A stretch of DNA of 64,000 nucleotides from Coffea arabica (Eukaryota > Streptophyta > Magnoliopsida > Gentianales > Rubiaceae), in the NCBI RefSeq assembly GCF_036785885.1, contig NC_092310.1, positions 434,001 to 498,000 on the forward strand. The letters run 5' to 3'. The translations under genes were made by a program, and so were the position numbers. The notes beneath the pieces are model-generated. The model was not told where the DNA came from and did no database searches. It saw only the letters and a list, made by a program, of their open reading frames with translations. Below, piece by piece: positions 59,584 to 64,000 of the stretch. Numbering within the stretch: position 1 is the first letter of the stretch; each line of letters opens with the position of its first letter.

Positions 59584-59672
59584 GCTGGCGTTTGGATTAT
59601 TTGTTTCTTTTCAAATTCAGTTTTTGTTTTATTTTTATTTTATTCTATTCTTCTTGGTATTTTTGCTAGTTT

Positions 59673-62139
59673 ATGCCCCGTTCTTCTCGCACAGGTGAAC
59701 TAGTATACGACCCTGAGGTTGAGAAGGCAGCGCGTAGGCGGAGGCAAGAGACCAAGAGGCAAAAAGAAGGGCACTTACTTGCTGCAAACGAGTCATCGGA
59801 AGACGAAGTAAGCATGGCCAACACCCAAACATTGAGGGAGCTGGCCGCCCCGGAGCTGACTCACCAGCCCTTATGCATCACATTCCCTATTTTGGCTGAG
59901 AATACTGCTTTCGAACTGAAGTCAGGGTTGATTCACCTCCTACCTTCTTTCCATGGTCTCTCTGGCGAAGAACCCCACAAACATGTCAAGGAGTTCGAGG
60001 TAGTTTGCTCTAGCATGAAACCTCCTGGGGTCACTGAAGAGCAGATAAGACTTAGAGCTTTCCCCTTCTCTCTCAAGGATGCAGCTAAAGATTGGCTGTA
60101 CTACCTTCCAGCAGGTAGTATTACCACATGGGCGCAGTTGAAAAAGAAGCTTTTTGGAAAAATTCTTCCCTGCATCCCGGGCTGCGAGTTTGAGGAAGGA
60201 AATCTGTAACATTAAACAGTATCCCGGGGAATCCTTGTATGACTATTGGGAAAGGTTTAACAAGTTGTGCACTAGATGCCCGCAGCATCAAATTAGTGAA
60301 CAACTGTTAATCCAATACTTCTATGAAGGACTCAAATCAACTGATAGGAGTATCATAGATGCTGCAAGCGGGGGAGCGTTGGCAAATAAGACCCCGAGGG
60401 AAGCATGGCTGCTCATTGAGTCGATGGCGGAGAATTCTCAACAGTTTGGCTTCCGTGAGACTAACCCTACCCGTAGGGTCAACGAGGTGGAGACGTCATC
60501 TATTCAGCAACAATTGTCGGAACTAACATCCGTTGTTCGACAATTAGTGGTGGGAAATATGCCCCAAGTAAAGGCCTGTGGAATCTGCACAAATATGGGT
60601 CACCATACTGACTCATGCCCTATGTTGCAAGAGGATGGGGCCGAACAAGTGAACATGGCTGGAGGCGTGCCCGCGCCTCGTAGGCAGTACGATCCATACT
60701 CCAACACGTACAATCCGGGTTGGAGAGATCACCCCAATCTCAGCTATGGTAGTAGGCCACAAAATGCATTCTCCAATCGGCTTCCAGGATTTCAGCAACC
60801 TTGGCAACATAATTCTCAACCCTCGTCCTCAAGCTCAGGGAGTTCTTTGGAAGAAATTGTCAAGAGTTTGGCCACGACTACCACTCAACTCGTCACGACC
60901 ACCACTCGGCTCCAGCAGGAGACTAGGTCCTTAGTTGCAAGTACTACTCAGTTTCAACAGGACACCAAAGCAGGCATGAAAGATATGGAGACTCGCATGA
61001 GTCAAATGGCAACTGCCATTAATCGCCTGGAGTCCCACGTCTTTGGGAAATTGCCATCGCAACCTGAGCTAAACCCCAGAAATGTAAGTGCCATGACATT
61101 AAGGAGTGGCAAGAAGGTGGAGGGATCTAAGTTGACGATTTCGAAAAGCAAAAGTGAGGAGCAGATAGAAAAGGGAATTGAAGAGGAAGGGCGCATTCGC
61201 GAAGAGCCTAAGGTAACATCTATTCCTTCGATCCCTATTAAATCTAATATAGCTCCTTTTCCTTGCAGGTTGGAAAAGACAAAGAGGGCAGAAAAGGAAA
61301 AAGAAATCCTGGATGTGTTCCGCAAAGTTCAAGTAAACATCCCCCTATTGGACGCGATCAAGCAGGTACCCAAGTACGCAAAGTTCTTGAAAGACTTGTG
61401 CGTTAACAAAAGAAAGCTAAGGGGTGATGAAAGAGTGATGGTAGGAGAGAATGTATCAGCTGTACTTCAAAGGAAACTCCCACCCAAATGCGGAGATCCA
61501 GGTATGTTTGCTATCCCCTGTAAGATTGGTCATTCTAGTATCAAAAATGCCATGATAGATTTAGGGGCTTCTATTAATGTGATGCCTAAGTCAATCTATG
61601 ATTCCCTAAATTTAGGACCTTTAAAAGAAACGGGGATAATAATTCAATTGGCTGATCGTACATGTGCTTATCCGGATGGGATAGTTGAGGATGTTTTAGT
61701 GCAAGTAGATGGATTAATTTTTCCTACTGATTTTTATGTGCTTTACATGGATGATAGAAGTGCCCCAAATCCATCACCCATTATATTAGGAAGACCATTT
61801 TTGAGTACTGCCCAGACTAAAATTGATATTAGTAAGGGTACTCTCACGATGGAATTTGATGGAGAAATAGTCCATTTTAATATTTTTGATACAATGAAAC
61901 ATCCTGTTAACTCTCATTCTGTGTTTGCTATATATACCACTGATCCCTCTGTGCAAGAATTCTCTAAGTTTGCTTGTAGGGGTAAATTCAAGGTTGCTGC
62001 GAACAAGTCCTATAGGATGAAAGCAATTCATGAGGTAAAAATGGAGAGAAAATTTAGGAAAAAAATTGCACTCAATGGCCATGTGGATCCTGGAGGAGGG
62101 CCACCAATTACAAGGAAAATTCAATTACATCCAGACTAA
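59673..62139 (+). pseudogene. Ty3-type gag-protease, one frameshift
   Basis: The first frame (59673-60209) has a basic N-terminus and a gag core (LPSFHGLSGEEPHKHVKEFE, DAAKDWLYYLPAGSITTW). One extra base in the aagaagc/ttttt stretch near 60150 shifts the frame. The second frame continues without a gap (SLRKEICNIKQYPGESLYDY...) to TAA at 62139. It contains a zinc knuckle CGICTNMGHHTDSC (CX2CX4HX4C) at about 60579-60620 and a coiled-coil-like stretch. A retropepsin-like domain follows, with AMIDLGASINVMP as the active-site region (DLGA, as usual in this clade) and ILGRPFLSTAQTKID. No reverse transcriptase, RNase H or integrase follows. Correcting one base would give a continuous gag-protease of about 820 residues, as in TR-GAG elements. 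Confidence 0.88.
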
Positions 62140-63248
62140 AGAGTGGTGCTATGTCTAGCCAAAGACATTAAAGAAAGGCGCTGCTTGGGAGGCAACCCAA
62201 GGCTTCTTTTGTTTTAGTTTTCTTATATTTTTGAAGTTTTTGTTAAGTGTTAGTGTCATTTAGTGGGTTGTTATTTTGTGACAGGAAGTTGGCAGCTAGG
62301 CATGCCCACGCTAGGTCATCACACCTAAGGAATGGAGTTTTCGAATTGACGGTCAGACGACTATAACTTCTAAGGCGTGCCCACGCCTTCCAATCCATCC
62401 GAAAAAGAAACTTCAGTCTTCTCCTTCCTGTTGGTGTTGCGTCCGTCGCCACCACACCACCTTGTGCACGCAGCCGTCTTACCTCCTCCGCCTTAGTGTC
62501 TCACTTTCTCTCCCCGGTGATCAGGGAAGTTTCTTTTCTTTCCCCTAATATTTCATTTGTCTTTTCTACATTGAGGACAATGTAGGTTTTAGGTGTGGGG
62601 GGATTAGTGGCTTCCATTATTTCCTTTTTCTTTGTTACTCAAACAAAAAAAAAACAAAAAACAAAAACAAAAAAAACAAAAAAAAATGAAAAAAAAAATG
62701 AATGAAAACAATGTAGTTAGGCGGCTTTTTGGCTATTTCTATGCTTGTTAGTATTAGGGCATGTTGCTGTGATGAATGACACAATCAAAGTGAGTGGGTA
62801 TGTGGTCGAATATACTAGCTGTGCATTTTGTTTCCCTTGGCAGTGTCGTTGAATGTTGAATATGCTGGAATTGACCCATTCTTGTAACTTTTGGGGGAGC
62901 TTTTGAGCCTTATATGAGCACATTATTCTTGTTTGCTCTATTTTTGTTTGATTGAGTGGGTATCACACATGGTATTGGCATTCTAGAACTTGCTAGTTTA
63001 TACATGTCAAGGCCACATTTTTGTTGAATTAGATGCATTTGAAATGATAAGGGCATTTAGGATTTAACCCTCTTTAGCTATCTAAAAAAAAAATCAAACC
63101 CTCATCTTATCTCCCAATAGTGAACCAATTTGAGATTTAGTCCTTCGTTTCTGGTTGATATCCGTGTTTATTAACCCAAAACCTCTTTAAACTTTCTTGT
63201 TTACCCCTGTGTTGTCAAGAGATGCCTGAATTCCATCATTTGTGCAAA
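62140..63248 (+). mobile_element. 3' non-coding region of the gag element
   Basis: The stretch starts with the motif gcgctgcttgggaggcaacc, which follows gag/pol in Tat/Athila-type elements. It then has repeated GGCGTGCCCACGCC words near 62305 and 62375, a purine-rich ggtgtggggggatta at 62595-62610, and an A-rich tract at 62640-62710. Frames here are short and non-coding. No 3' LTR in the same orientation appears before the inverted LTR at 63249. Confidence 0.6.
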
Positions 63249-64000
63249 TGACAGGTGCCGAACCTGTGCAATAATAAATACCTACTCGAGAAAAATATAG
63301 ATTTTGTATATAGCGGTGAGCAGGGTCGAATCCACAGGGACTGGGGATAATTCGTTTCTTCTAGAGTCCAAGGTATGGGGGGTTTTGGATTAAATGCTAA
63401 CTAAATAAATTAACTGCAGAAAATAATTGATTAAGAGAAATAATTAAGGGAAAACTCTAGCCAAGGGTACACTTCAGAAGTGGTTCAGGCACTGATCATT
63501 GATTCACAGATAATTCCACATTTATTAATAGACCAGTTATAGTTGTCATGCACGCGATAAACAACCAACCTTTCCTTAATTTCTCGATAGTTAAGGTACG
63601 ACCGTTAACTATTTCTCTAACCCAAAAACAACCCTAGGTACGACCGTAGGATTTAATTTCTAGATTGCATTAATAATTAGAAAGGCCCAATCCTAACTAA
63701 CAAACTCGCTACGAGGGTTTGTTTAAGTTAGATCGTATGCTCCCCTGACATAAACCCAATTACGCCAGTTGCTACTGAGATAAAGATAACGAACAATTAC
63801 GGATTCAATTATCCCTATTTAGCAAAATAGCCTATGTGAATAATTAAATATTGCGCATCTATTCAATCACTCACACGAGCTATAGCAATTAAAAGCAGGA
63901 AACATATAAATACCAATAAATTAAGGAAGCAATTAAAATAAATTAGATCTCACAGTAATTGTTGAACCAAATCTTCAGTTGTCCCCTTGACTTGAATTAA
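63249..64000 (-). repeat. LTR of the same family in inverted orientation, truncated by window
   Basis: From TGACAGGTGCCGAACCTGTG the sequence is the reverse complement of the end of the 58-59.5-kb LTR. It includes cgaatccacagggactgggg and aaggtacgaccgttaact, but is diverged and shorter between shared blocks. It belongs to another element, or solo LTR, inserted in opposite direction; a possible 5-bp target GCAAA precedes it. The rest is outside the window. Confidence 0.75.

Noticed and set aside
59940..60212. Minus-strand frames within gag
   Set aside because: They are shadows of the gag coding strand without recognisable domains.

Overview
This is nuclear DNA of a flowering plant, most likely a eudicot. 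The evidence is GT-AG introns, AT-rich intergenic sequence, plant-type protein families (MED13/GCT, mitochondrial EF-P, CNL resistance gene, F-box/FBD) and dense transposon debris (CACTA, MULE/Pack-MULE, MITE, SINE, copia, Ty3). I cannot assign a species. The Ty3 element that keeps gag and protease but no visible pol resembles the TR-GAG type I know from asterids such as coffee, which is only a weak hint.

Layout. (1) 1-24.8 kb is the gene-rich part: a head-to-head pair of housekeeping genes. On the minus strand is the Mediator kinase-module subunit MED13 (20 coding exons, start codon at 15328, running off the left edge). On the plus strand is an 11-exon gene for organellar elongation factor P (16891-24280). 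They share an upstream region of about 1 kb. (2) 24.9-26.7 kb holds an F-box/FBD pseudogene and a small cysteine-rich ORF that looks frame-broken. (3) 28.2-30.6 kb is a 2.36-kb element with terminal inverted repeats built from palindromic modules; it contains a nested MITE-like element. (4) 30.9-34.5 kb is a CC-NB-LRR resistance gene split by one frameshift. (5) 34.8-39 kb is a large inverted-repeat element plus a third copy of its arm. (6) 39.1-44.3 kb is a tRNA-splicing endonuclease SEN2 pseudogene interrupted by a 3.98-kb CACTA transposon. That transposon carries introns and exons captured from an FMO GS-OX-like gene (minus strand) and a chloroplast IF-2 gene (plus strand). (7) 45.5-46.6 kb is a Pack-MULE with a perfect 9-bp target duplication carrying a glycine-rich protein fragment. 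(8) 46.6-57 kb is decayed sequence: copia gag, a LINE-type RNase H remnant, a second F-box/LRR pseudogene, an intact-looking SINE with 15-bp target duplications and one exon of a mitochondrial dicarboxylate carrier gene. (9) 58-64 kb is a Ty3-type LTR element with gag and protease (one frameshift), followed by an LTR of the same family in inverted orientation that runs off the right edge.

MED13 and EF-P appear to be the only intact protein genes. The rest shows a transposon-rich neighbourhood in which host gene pieces have been copied, moved and broken. The most interesting system is the CACTA element that captured two unrelated host genes in opposite orientation and sits inside SEN2.
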